Assembly: GCA_017651645.1 (NCBI GenBank)
Contig: JAGCCO010000013.1
Location: forward strand, 82,586 to 146,585
Length of the DNA stretch: 64,000 bases
Source of the DNA: Bacteroidales bacterium
Lineage (GTDB): Bacteria; Bacteroidota; Bacteroidia; Bacteroidales; F082
Direction of reading: 5' to 3'
Below, in pieces: positions 52,255-59,559 of this stretch. The stretch's first letter is position 1. Every line of letters starts with the position of its first letter. The position numbers and the translations under genes were made by a program. The notes under the pieces are model-generated. The model saw only the letters and a list, made by a program, of their open reading frames with translations, had not been told where the DNA came from and ran no database searches.

Positions 52255-53217
52255 TTAAATTACCATCTCCTGATATCCGAAAATCACATCTAAGCCTTTT
52301 CCCTTGAAATAGGCTTTCACTTGGTTTTCGTTCCAATGGGTTGCTGCCAAAATGAAATCGCCGCCCCAGGCGCCTAATGATTTCAGCACGCCTTCAAAGT
52401 GGGGGAAACGTTTCTGCACGGGTTCCTGCCCGATGCAACGGGAGATGATGCGCTCGTGGCATTGCATGAGCAGGCCGAATTCGTCCAAGTTTTGGCATTC
52501 TGGCACGGCGCGGCTGATTTCTGAAACGGCTTCAATATCTTTCTGTAAATCGATGGGATTTGATTTTGCCAAGAAGGCTTTGATTTCTTTTGAGGAGCTT
52601 TGCTTCTGGCCTTGGTAGATGAAAAACAGATGCTCGGCAAAGGGCGGGTGGTAATCTATAGGTTCAATCGTTGGAATCGGCCCTTCGACTCCTTCGACAA
52701 GATCAGGAACCGTCTCAGGGACCTTGGCTTTTATTTGATAATAAATCGGTCCTTCAGCCGTGGCGCAGGCAATGTCGTAACCTGAGCCGCCAAAGGTCAA
52801 CTTCAGCAGTTCATAAGGATTCAAATTTGCCCAACGAGCAAGGTTGGCAATCAAGGTGGAGCTACTGCCCAACCCCCAATTGGGATTAAAATCCAGATGA
52901 GTGCGGAAGCGAATATCGCCGCCATAGAAAGCGGTCGGTCTCAGTTGCCTTACAGCCTTCAAGATGCTGGATAGTTTTTCAGCTTTGGCTGAATCATCGG
53001 TAGAGATGGGCTCCAGTGTATCTGTGTCGAATAAGACGGAAAACCAAGGTTTGTCGGGTTGTTGGGCTATCCAATGCAAACGGTGAGTGTCGGTATCAGC
53101 CAATGAGACTTGAAGGCTTTGTCCCAATTTCAATGGCAATGCTAAAGCCAAAGCGCCTTTCAAGACGAGATATTCGCCTGTCAAAAGGAATTTGCCGTGG
53201 GCTTGGTAATGGCTCAT
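52255..53217 (-). CDS. GYDIA-family GHMP kinase (candidate phosphomevalonate kinase)
   Basis: A 320-residue GHMP kinase of a Bacteroidetes-specific family named for a GYDIA motif, seen here in GGSGYDIACA (about 142-151). ATP-binding NWGLGSSSTLIAN is near 112. The start GKFLLTGEYLVLKGALALALP is typical. The pathway lacks a recognisable phosphomevalonate kinase, so this gene may fill that step; that is inference from context. Residues about 164-179 (VPETVPDLVEGVEGP) look like an inserted, enlarged repeat. It overlaps the reductase gene by 4 bases (ATGA). Confidence 0.84.
   Translation of the reverse strand: MSHYQAHGKFLLTGEYLVLKGALALALPLKLGQSLQVSLADTDTHRLHWIAQQPDKPWFSVLFDTDTLEPISTDDSAKAEKLSSILKAVRQLRPTAFYGGDIRFRTHLDFNPNWGLGSSSTLIANLARWANLNPYELLKLTFGGSGYDIACATAEGPIYYQIKAKVPETVPDLVEGVEGPIPTIEPIDYHPPFAEHLFFIYQGQKQSSSKEIKAFLAKSNPIDLQKDIEAVSEISRAVPECQNLDEFGLLMQCHERIISRCIGQEPVQKRFPHFEGVLKSLGAWGGDFILAATHWNENQVKAYFKGKGLDVIFGYQEMVI
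52679..52725. repeat. Enlarged variant of the CCTGAGCCTGTCGAAGGG repeat
   Basis: It starts and ends like the 31-base element (GGTCCCTGAG ... GAAGGGCCGA) but contains an extra 15 or so bases and a second GTCGAAG. It lies in frame in the GYDIA kinase gene. Confidence 0.65.
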
Positions 53218-54539
53218 TTTTTCAAGGAGTCTAAGAATTGTTCCACGCCCGCATACGACACCGTCTTGTCCTTGAAATATTCGCGCGCTTTCTTCTTGTC
53301 CTCGTCCGAGGCGTTCAATTGGTTAAGGATGTTGTTGAGATGCATCTTCATGTGTCCCGCCTGGATGCCTTTGGTGGTCAGCGAGCGCACAGCGGAGAAG
53401 TTGTTGGCCAAGCCCATTGTGGCGGCAATCATCATCAGCTCCTTAGCGGTGGGATTGCCCAAAAGTTCGAGGGTTTTCTTGGCAAGCGGATGCAAACTTG
53501 TCAGTCCGCCAACAGTGCCCAAAGCCATTGGCACCTCCAACTCGAAATGGAAGATGCCGTTTTCAATCGTGGCCGTGGAAAGACTCTCGTAGTGTCCATT
53601 GCGTGAGGCGAAGGTGTGACCGGCTGCTTCCACGGCGCGGAAGTCGTTACCGGTTGCAATGACCACGGCATCGATGCCGTTGTAGATGCCCTTGTTATGT
53701 GTGGTGGCACGGTCGGTGTCGATGTGGGCGATGTCAACGGCCTTCTTGAATTTCTTGGCATATTCGGCACCTGAAAGGTGTTCGTCGATGCCATTCAACT
53801 GCTCCACAGGACACTCCACCCAAACCTTCACGCGGCAGTCTGGCGTGTTGTTCGACAAAATGGTCATGATGATTTCCACCTTGCGAAGCTCTTCGGGCAG
53901 GTCGTTGCGCTCGGCAAAGAAGTCTTGAAGACTATGCCCAAACTGTTCCAAAGCGGAGTTGATGAAGTTGGCACCCATGGCATCTCCTGTGCCGAACTCC
54001 ACACGAATTTGGTAATAATCAGGGATTTGTGCGCTGTAGTCGATGAGCTTCATTCCAAGGATGCCGCCACCGCGCTTGCGCATCTTTTCGGTCATGGCAT
54101 CGGTGTCGGCCAGCAAGCGTTTCTCGATTTCAGGGTACAGCTCAAAAAGCTTTTCTTTGTCGCCGCTCCAGCCAAAATGCACCTGTCCGACTTTACGCAC
54201 GTCGATGACTTCGGCATGGAATCCACCGCGTTCGCCCCAGAACTTGGCCGCCGCCGAAGCAGCTGCAACCACAGAGCTTTCCTCGATGACCATGGGCACG
54301 ATGTAGTCCTTGCCGTTGATGGTCACGTTGGGTGAGATGCCGTAAGGGATGAAGAAGTTGGTGATGGTGTTCTCGCTGAACTCATCAAATAGCTGCTGCT
54401 GCTTCGTGTCGGGATGCCAATAGCTCTTCAACAAGCTAATGACTTCGCCGGGGTTTTCGAAGTAGTTGGCAATAAGCTTCAGCTTCTCTTCCTTGAGAAG
54501 TTTCGAAAAGCCTTTCTTTATGCGTTCGCGAGTAGCCAT
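53214..54539 (-). CDS. Hydroxymethylglutaryl-CoA reductase, class II
   Basis: A 441-residue HMG-CoA reductase of the class II (bacterial, soluble) type, which links HMG-CoA and mevalonate. Motifs seen are VPMVIEESSVVAAASAAAKFW (the catalytic glutamate region), GTGDAMGANFINSALE, the NNKG-type THNKGIYNGIDAVVIATGNDFRA, and GIQAGHMKMHL with the catalytic histidine near 390. There are no membrane helices. Position upstream of two kinases and the decarboxylase points to mevalonate synthesis rather than breakdown. It starts 6 bases after the DUF4468 gene. Confidence 0.94.
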   Translation of the reverse strand: MATRERIKKGFSKLLKEEKLKLIANYFENPGEVISLLKSYWHPDTKQQQLFDEFSENTITNFFIPYGISPNVTINGKDYIVPMVIEESSVVAAASAAAKFWGERGGFHAEVIDVRKVGQVHFGWSGDKEKLFELYPEIEKRLLADTDAMTEKMRKRGGGILGMKLIDYSAQIPDYYQIRVEFGTGDAMGANFINSALEQFGHSLQDFFAERNDLPEELRKVEIIMTILSNNTPDCRVKVWVECPVEQLNGIDEHLSGAEYAKKFKKAVDIAHIDTDRATTHNKGIYNGIDAVVIATGNDFRAVEAAGHTFASRNGHYESLSTATIENGIFHFELEVPMALGTVGGLTSLHPLAKKTLELLGNPTAKELMMIAATMGLANNFSAVRSLTTKGIQAGHMKMHLNNILNQLNASDEDKKKAREYFKDKTVSYAGVEQFLDSLKK

Positions 54540-54545
54540 CTCAGT

Positions 54546-55070
54546 TTACCATTCTTCTTCTTCAATCACTTTTTCAGGTATGAGTTTTTCCTCAAATTGC
54601 TTGCCCCAGTCTTCGCCGAAAGCCACGATTTGATTCAGATAGTTGTCCCAAATAGGCTGATACAAAGGATCTTCCTTGTTCATCCATTCCTCGCAGGGAT
54701 GGTTGGATTGGGTCTTCTGCATGAAGTCAGTGAGGGTGTAGCGCACACGGCCTTCGCGCACCTCGATGGTGAAATAATAGGTGACCCAAGGCCATTTTGA
54801 CTTTACCGCATCACCATTGTCAAGCTGGAACTGGTGCTTGCCTTTAAGGGTACGTCCGTCGTTTTGCTGGAGGATGGTGGAAGGGCTTTTGTAATACGAG
54901 TTCATGAAGCCGCTGAAGATACGGTTAAACACCTCATCTTGAGAACCTTCTGTAGGGATGACCTTACGGAAGGTAATTTTTTCTGTCTTGGGGTCGATGG
55001 GCAGGTTGGACTGGGCAAAGGTGACGGTCGCGAACAGGATAGCGACGATGAGCAATGCTACTTTCTTCAT
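54546..55070 (-). CDS. DUF4468 domain exported protein
   Basis: A 174-residue protein with signal peptide MKKVALLIVAILFATVTFAQ. The mature part matches DUF4468, with ITFRKVIPTEGSQDEVFNRIFSGF and YYFTIEVREGRVRYTLTDF. The predicted fold is TBP-like; the function is unknown. It ends in acidic residues EEEEW. It precedes the HMG-CoA reductase gene by 6 bases and may be the first gene of that transcript, which is curious for an exported protein. A TAATTTTG box lies 19 bases upstream. Confidence 0.83.
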   Translation of the reverse strand: MKKVALLIVAILFATVTFAQSNLPIDPKTEKITFRKVIPTEGSQDEVFNRIFSGFMNSYYKSPSTILQQNDGRTLKGKHQFQLDNGDAVKSKWPWVTYYFTIEVREGRVRYTLTDFMQKTQSNHPCEEWMNKEDPLYQPIWDNYLNQIVAFGEDWGKQFEEKLIPEKVIEEEEW

Positions 55071-55089
55071 TTTTGATTCAATTTGGTGA

Positions 55090-55097
55090 CAAAATTA
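55090..55097 (-). promoter_or_regulatory. -7 box before the DUF4468-mevalonate cluster
   Basis: TAATTTTG on the minus strand, 19 bases before the ATG at 55070. Confidence 0.55.
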
Positions 55098-55158
55098 GTA
55101 ATAAATCATGTTGCTTGGATGCAACGGGAGCGAAAAATAGCAAATTTCAGGCCAAAAA

Positions 55159-55998
55159 TTAGAATGGGACTATGCGGGAGTCTTCGGAGCAGTCGACGTC
55201 GAGCACAGGATGCCCCATATAGTATAAGGTGGAGGCTTCCTTCAGCGAGCCTGTTATCCGGTCTGTGACGTTGACTGTGGCTTCCGAGACACCAGTCAGG
55301 TCGACATCCAAGGCATGGATTTCGGTTTGGACCATATTCAACTGGCTACCGCCCTCAAGTCTGATCGTGCTGTTGTAGGCAGAGCCTCCGAAAGTGACCA
55401 GCTGGGATGCGCCGCTGAGGTTGGCGACGTAGTTAAAAGCAATGTCGAAACGGCCCTTGCAGGTGGAGGCATCGCTGACGCTGACCTCGCAGTTATAGCC
55501 CGACAGTTCAAAGTCGAGAAAGTGCGAGGCGTCTTCGAGAGCGACTTCGCAAACCGCTCCTGAATAGTTGAGTCCTGTGCACACCGAGGCATCGTCCAGG
55601 TTGACGTACAAAGTGTCGGAGGTGGCGAAGAAATGCCCGGTGAAGTTCAGCCGTGAGGCGTCTTCAGCCTCAATCCATTCTATTTTCTTCAAATGGACGG
55701 TGGCGCGAAACACCGAGTTGACAACGGGGTTGACGTTGTCGGTGAAGCCAATCTCAAGCAATGTGCCTTGTTTCTTGATGTTGAGTCCAGGCTCCAGGTA
55801 AGCGGAGTACTCCAACTCTACGTAGGTGTTGCTGTCGGCCACAACGGTGACCTGCCATGCGTCTTCGACTTCAATCTGCCGGATGTCGGCGTTTTCATAA
55901 AGGGTTTTCTGAACGAGGGTCATGTCGACCTCTTTTTTGCAAGCGGTAGCGAAGCAAAGCGCCGCGCAAAGGAGTAGGATGGGTTTTATTGTTTTCAT
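55159..55998 (-). CDS. DUF2807 (GIN-domain) lipoprotein
   Basis: A 279-residue lipoprotein with lipobox CFATAC (cysteine near residue 20). The mature protein is a run of short beta-strand repeats (VEDAWQVTVVAD, EAEDASRLNFTG, LEDASHFLDF, VSDASTCKG, LSGASQLVTF), each with a DAS/GAS turn. This is the right-handed helix pattern of the DUF2807/GIN family. Such proteins are thought to be cell-surface or periplasmic; the function is unknown. The upstream gap holds a structured repeat whose arm carries a TAGTTTTG promoter-like box. Confidence 0.83.
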   Translation of the reverse strand: MKTIKPILLLCAALCFATACKKEVDMTLVQKTLYENADIRQIEVEDAWQVTVVADSNTYVELEYSAYLEPGLNIKKQGTLLEIGFTDNVNPVVNSVFRATVHLKKIEWIEAEDASRLNFTGHFFATSDTLYVNLDDASVCTGLNYSGAVCEVALEDASHFLDFELSGYNCEVSVSDASTCKGRFDIAFNYVANLSGASQLVTFGGSAYNSTIRLEGGSQLNMVQTEIHALDVDLTGVSEATVNVTDRITGSLKEASTLYYMGHPVLDVDCSEDSRIVPF

Positions 55999-56011
55999 TG
56001 TATCTTTTTTC

Positions 56012-56145
56012 TCACAAAACCTACAAAACTAACAAAACTCTGTCTGCAGTTGGGAAAGCACGCCAACCGGCTGCTTTCCGGCGGCAAGCAGTTGCGTGCC
56101 GCCAGCTTTACAAATGAGGTTTTGAGTGTTTTGCTTGTTTTGTGA
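56012..56145. repeat. Structured 134-base repeat, copy 1
   Basis: Terminal arms are 9-base units containing ACAAAAC (TCACAAAAC, CTACAAAAC, TAACAAAAC on the left, the inverse on the right). Inside are hairpin 1 GGAAAGCA/TGCTTTCC (56053-56079) and hairpin 2 GGCGGCA/TGCCGCC (56080-56103). The left arm contains TAGTTTTG (56024-56031, minus), a possible -7 box for the DUF2807 gene. Confidence 0.88.
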
Positions 56146-56172
56146 CATAATAACGACGTTAGGGATGAATTA

Positions 56173-56646
56173 TTATTGGTGGTGGTATGGTTCGCCTTTC
56201 AAGATGGTGAATGCACGATAAAGTTGCTCGACAAAAATCAAGCGCACCATCTGATGACTGAAGGTCATGGGTGAGAGCGACAGCTTGGCGTTGGCGCGGT
56301 CGTACACTTCCTGCGCGAAGCCGTAGGGTCCACCGATGATGAACACCAAGCGCTTGGCACCCGAAGCCATCTGTTTTTCAAGGCTTTCCGCAAACTCAAC
56401 AGAGGTGTGCTGCTTGCCGTTTTCGTCCAAAAGAATCACTTGGTCGCCGGGTTGCAACTGCTGTAGCAGCAGAAAACTCTCGGCTTTTTTCTGTTGGTCT
56501 TCGCTGAGGGTCTTGCGGTTGCGCGGGTCGGGGAGCTCCTTCATCTCGAACGAGGCATAATGCCCGATGCGGCCTACGTATTTCTTGATGCCGGTGATGA
56601 GGTAATCTTCATCCGTTTTGCCGATGACCAAAAGCAGAATTTTCAT
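56173..56646 (-). CDS. rlmH: 23S rRNA pseudouridine-1915 N3-methyltransferase RlmH
   Basis: A 157-residue SPOUT-class methyltransferase acting on helix 69 of the large ribosomal subunit. The knot region LVFIIGGPYGFAQEVYDRAN (about 104-123) and the C-terminal MTFSHQMVRLIFVEQLYRAF are family signatures, and it ends in the usual KGEPYHHQ. Length is standard. It is flanked on both sides by copies of the same structured repeat. A TAGTTTTG box in the upstream copy (56659-56666) lies 12 bases before the ATG. Confidence 0.96.
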   Translation of the reverse strand: MKILLLVIGKTDEDYLITGIKKYVGRIGHYASFEMKELPDPRNRKTLSEDQQKKAESFLLLQQLQPGDQVILLDENGKQHTSVEFAESLEKQMASGAKRLVFIIGGPYGFAQEVYDRANAKLSLSPMTFSHQMVRLIFVEQLYRAFTILKGEPYHHQ

Positions 56647-56655
56647 TTTTTTTCG

Positions 56656-56790
56656 TCACAAAACTAACAAAACTGTCAAAACCTTTTTTTTCAGGTTAGG
56701 GAAGCACGCCAACTGGCTGCTTCCCAGCGGCAAGCGGTTGCGAGCCGCCACTACTAAAATGATGTTTTGTGGGTTTTGTATGTTTTGTGA
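56656..56790. repeat. Structured 135-base repeat, copy 2
   Basis: Same plan as copy 1: arms TCACAAAAC, TAACAAAAC, TGTCAAAAC, then hairpin 1 GGGAAGCA/TGCTTCCC (56699-56725) and hairpin 2 GCGGC/GCCGC (56727-56748), then inverse arms. One base pair of hairpin 1 differs from copy 1 by a compensatory A-T to G-C change. Confidence 0.88.
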
Positions 56791-56795
56791 TAATA

Positions 56796-57743
56796 TTATA
56801 AGTTTATGTTCTCCAATAGTTTATATGCTTTCTCTCGGTCTTGTTCGAGTTGGGCTTTCAGAGCGGGCAGACCGGTAAACTTCTCCTCGTCGCGGATGCG
56901 GTCGATGAAGCGCACGTGGATTTGTTTGCCGTAAAGGTCGCCATCGAAATCGAACAGGTTGACCTCGATGAGCGGGTTGTTTTCTGTTCGGTCGCCAATG
57001 GTAGGTCGATGCCCGATGTTGGCCATGGCCTTGTAGGTCTTGCCTTCGTAGTCCACCAGGCAGGCATACACGCCCCGGTTACCGATGAGCATGTATTCTT
57101 TAGGCAATTCGAGATTGGCCGTGGGGAAGCCTAAAGTGCGTCCGATTTTGTTGCCTACCACAACTTCGGCAGTGACAGAATAGGTGTAGCCCAAGAGTCG
57201 GTTAGCGCTTTTTACATTGCCAACGGCTAAGGCATGACGTATCTTCGTAGAGCTGATGGCAATGTTCTCAACATCTTGAGCGGCAATGCGTTCCACCTTG
57301 AAGTTGTACTTCTTCATCAGGTCGGAGAGGAGGCTGAAGTCGCCCATGCGGTTTTTGCCGAAATGATGGTCGTAACCCACCACGATATAGGCGGGATGGA
57401 TGTGGTCGATGATGTAGTCTTTGATGAATACCTCAGAGGGTGTGCGCGAGAACTCCTTGGTGAAGTTGATAATCAGCACGTTGTCGATGCCGAACTCTTC
57501 AAATTTCTTGAGTTTTTCCTCGGGTGTACAAAGGAATCGCAGGTTAGAGCTGTCGATGTTGAGCACCTGGCGGGGGTGAGGTTCAAAAGTGACCACAACA
57601 GTTTGTCCTCCAATGCTTTGCGCCAAATCCTTCATCTTTTTGAAGATGGCTTGATGACCAAGGTGCACACCATCGAAGGTGCCGATGGTGACCACGGCAT
57701 GGGGAATGTTGCGGGCTTCTATGATATTGCGAAAAACTTTCAT
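56796..57743 (-). CDS. ribF: Bifunctional riboflavin kinase / FAD synthetase
   Basis: A 315-residue enzyme that makes FMN and FAD. The N-terminal adenylyltransferase domain has TIGTFDGVHLGHQ (about 20-32) and ISSTKIRHAL (near 167). The C-terminal riboflavin kinase domain has GRTLGFPTANLELP near 192. Both halves are complete. Its ATG overlaps the asd stop by one base (TAATG), so it is translationally coupled to asd. Confidence 0.96.
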   Translation of the reverse strand: MKVFRNIIEARNIPHAVVTIGTFDGVHLGHQAIFKKMKDLAQSIGGQTVVVTFEPHPRQVLNIDSSNLRFLCTPEEKLKKFEEFGIDNVLIINFTKEFSRTPSEVFIKDYIIDHIHPAYIVVGYDHHFGKNRMGDFSLLSDLMKKYNFKVERIAAQDVENIAISSTKIRHALAVGNVKSANRLLGYTYSVTAEVVVGNKIGRTLGFPTANLELPKEYMLIGNRGVYACLVDYEGKTYKAMANIGHRPTIGDRTENNPLIEVNLFDFDGDLYGKQIHVRFIDRIRDEEKFTGLPALKAQLEQDREKAYKLLENINL

Positions 57744-58795
57744 TATTTAAAAAACTGACGGATAATATATTGTGCGATTTGCACTGCGTTGGTGGCAGCG
57801 CCTTTGCGGATGTTATCGCTGACAATCCAAAGGTTCAAGCCGTTGGCGATGCTGTAGTCGCGGCGGATGCGGCCCACGAAGACCTCATCCTTGTCGTAGG
57901 CGGTGATGGCCATGGGGTAGAGGTTTTTGGTTGGGTCATCCTGAACGATGACGCCAGGAGTGGCTTCCAACATCTTGCGGACATCGTCAATCTCAAAAGG
58001 CTTTAATGTCTCTACGTTGACTGCCTCACTATGGCCACCTGTGGCAGGAACGCGGCAAGCCGTTGCTGTAACGGCGATACTATTATCACGTAAGATTTTA
58101 CGGGTCTCGTTGACCAGTTTCTCTTCTTCAGAGGTGTAGCCGTTGTCGCAGAAGTCACCGGCATGGGGGAGGACGTTGCGGTAGATTTGGTGTGGATAGG
58201 CGGGGTTTAGTTTAGAGTTGAGAGTTGAGAGTTGAGAGTTAGTTGAAAGTTTAGAGTTGATAGTTGGGAGTTGGGAGTTTGTTATTTCCTCAACATTCAA
58301 TTGATTAATACCCTTAATTCCGCTGCCACTTACACTTTGGTAAGTGCTGATAACTAATCGTTTGATGCCATATGCCTTATGAATTGGTGCTAAAGCCATC
58401 ACCATCTGGATGGTGGAGCAGTTGGGGTTGGCGATGATGTGGGTTTCGGGTGTGATGGTGTCGGCATTGATTTCAGGGACGACCAAAGGGACGTCTTTCT
58501 CCATGCGCCAGGCCGAGCTGTTGTCGATGACGAAGGTGCCGTTTTCAGCAAAACGCAGTGCATATTGCTTCGAAGCCGATGCGCCAGCCGAGAAGATGGC
58601 GATGTCGGGGCGTGCCGCAATGGCATCGTCCACGCTGACGACTTTATAGGTCTTGCCTTGGAAAACAATTTCCTTACCTACGGAGCGTTCCGAGGCAGCT
58701 ACAATCAATTCATCTATCTGAACCTTCTGTTCATCAAGCACTTGAAGCATCTTCGAGCCGACCAGTCCGGTGGCTCCCACCACTGCGATTTTCAT
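57743..58795 (-). CDS. asd: Aspartate-semialdehyde dehydrogenase with an inserted repeat
   Basis: A 350-residue NADPH-dependent enzyme of lysine, threonine and methionine synthesis and of diaminopimelate supply. The dinucleotide site GATGLVGSKM is at 8-17, the catalytic cysteine in NPNCSTIQ near 125, and HAGDF with the C-terminal RVPATGGHSEAVNVE are conserved. Residues about 172-197 (TNSQLPTINSKLSTNSQLS and on) are encoded by ACTCTCA-type repeats and are absent from usual family members. The frame from 58840 includes a TATTTTTG box, so the ATG at 58795 is used. Confidence 0.94.
   Translation of the reverse strand: MKIAVVGATGLVGSKMLQVLDEQKVQIDELIVAASERSVGKEIVFQGKTYKVVSVDDAIAARPDIAIFSAGASASKQYALRFAENGTFVIDNSSAWRMEKDVPLVVPEINADTITPETHIIANPNCSTIQMVMALAPIHKAYGIKRLVISTYQSVSGSGIKGINQLNVEEITNSQLPTINSKLSTNSQLSTLNSKLNPAYPHQIYRNVLPHAGDFCDNGYTSEEEKLVNETRKILRDNSIAVTATACRVPATGGHSEAVNVETLKPFEIDDVRKMLEATPGVIVQDDPTKNLYPMAITAYDKDEVFVGRIRRDYSIANGLNLWIVSDNIRKGAATNAVQIAQYIIRQFFK
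58205..58280. repeat. ACTCTCA/ACTCTAA repeat inside asd
   Basis: About ten heptamer-like units (GAGAGTT, TAGAGTT, GGGAGTT on the plus strand) in frame in asd, translated as repeated NSQLSTLNSKL-like words. The same family is at 2852-2884 and 14607-14637. Confidence 0.9.
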
Positions 58796-58817
58796 ATTTT
58801 TTGTTTTATTTAAGGTG

Positions 58818-58825
58818 CAAAAATA
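58818..58825 (-). promoter_or_regulatory. -7 box of asd-ribF
   Basis: TATTTTTG on the minus strand, 22 bases before the ATG at 58795. Confidence 0.6.
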
Positions 58826-58840
58826 GGGAAAAAGAGGCAT

Positions 58841-59170
58841 TTATTCTTCAGAACCATTATTATTTGACAGCATCTTCTTCAAACCGTTAATATCACGTCG
58901 GTTTTGCCAAACAGCAATGATATTAATTGTTTCGTCTTCGACACAATAAATCAGTTGGTTCAATTTTGAGGGTAAAGTGCAGTATTCTATTTGTAGTTCT
59001 TCATCTTTTACAAAACTTTTACCCAACATCGGAAAGTTTTTCAGCAACTCGGCCGAGCTACGGATTTCGGCAAATACTTCCTTTGCTTTTCTTTGGCCAA
59101 ACGAATTTCCAACATACGACACTATTTCTCGTAAATCGTCACGGGACTGTTCGCTCCAGTTAATCTGCAT
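58841..59170 (-). CDS. RelE/ParE-family toxin
   Basis: A 109-residue toxin-like protein. The start INWSEQSRDDLREIVSYVGNSFGQRKAKEVFAEI is typical of ParE/RelE, with a later IIAVWQNRRDI strand. Such proteins poison gyrase or cut mRNA; which applies here is unknown. The start overlaps the upstream small gene by 11 bases in the usual antitoxin-toxin order. It sits just upstream of the asd promoter. Confidence 0.85.
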   Translation of the reverse strand: MQINWSEQSRDDLREIVSYVGNSFGQRKAKEVFAEIRSSAELLKNFPMLGKSFVKDEELQIEYCTLPSKLNQLIYCVEDETINIIAVWQNRRDINGLKKMLSNNNGSEE

Positions 59171-59435
59171 AGCTGGCTATCAATTGTTCAATCTCTTTCA
59201 TCACATCGTCATGAGGGATTAACTTGGCTCGTCCAGCTTTGATATCGCGTCCACGCTGGATAGTCATTGCTTTTGCCTCTTCTACTGAATATACATGTGG
59301 AAATTTCACAGTATCATCTACTTGCGTTTCTTTGCCAATCAGTCTCAATGCTATTTGCGTCAAAATCTGCGTAAGTTCCGCTGGTTCGTATTTGCCATAA
59401 TCTGGCAGATGAACTTGTAAACTGACTCCGTCCAT
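59160..59435 (-). CDS. Probable antitoxin of the RelE/ParE pair
   Basis: A 91-residue protein that precedes and overlaps the toxin gene. The N-terminus MDGVSLQVHLPDYGKYEPAEL and the C-terminal helix VMKEIEQLIASYAD do not match an antitoxin family I can name. The assignment rests on position and size. A TTG start at 59459 lies in a TAATTTTG box, so the ATG at 59435 is used. Confidence 0.7.
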   Translation of the reverse strand: MDGVSLQVHLPDYGKYEPAELTQILTQIALRLIGKETQVDDTVKFPHVYSVEEAKAMTIQRGRDIKAGRAKLIPHDDVMKEIEQLIASYAD

Positions 59436-59456
59436 ATCTTTTTTGTTTTGCAACTG

Positions 59457-59464
59457 CAAAATTA
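59457..59464 (-). promoter_or_regulatory. -7 box of the toxin-antitoxin pair
   Basis: TAATTTTG on the minus strand, 21 bases before the ATG at 59435. Confidence 0.55.
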
Positions 59465-59559
59465 CAAAAATTCTCCAATTACATTTTCTTATTCATGAAA
59501 AAACAACTATCGTTTTGGAGAGTTTTGTCGGAATTGTTGAAAAACTCGCAAGTGAGTAA

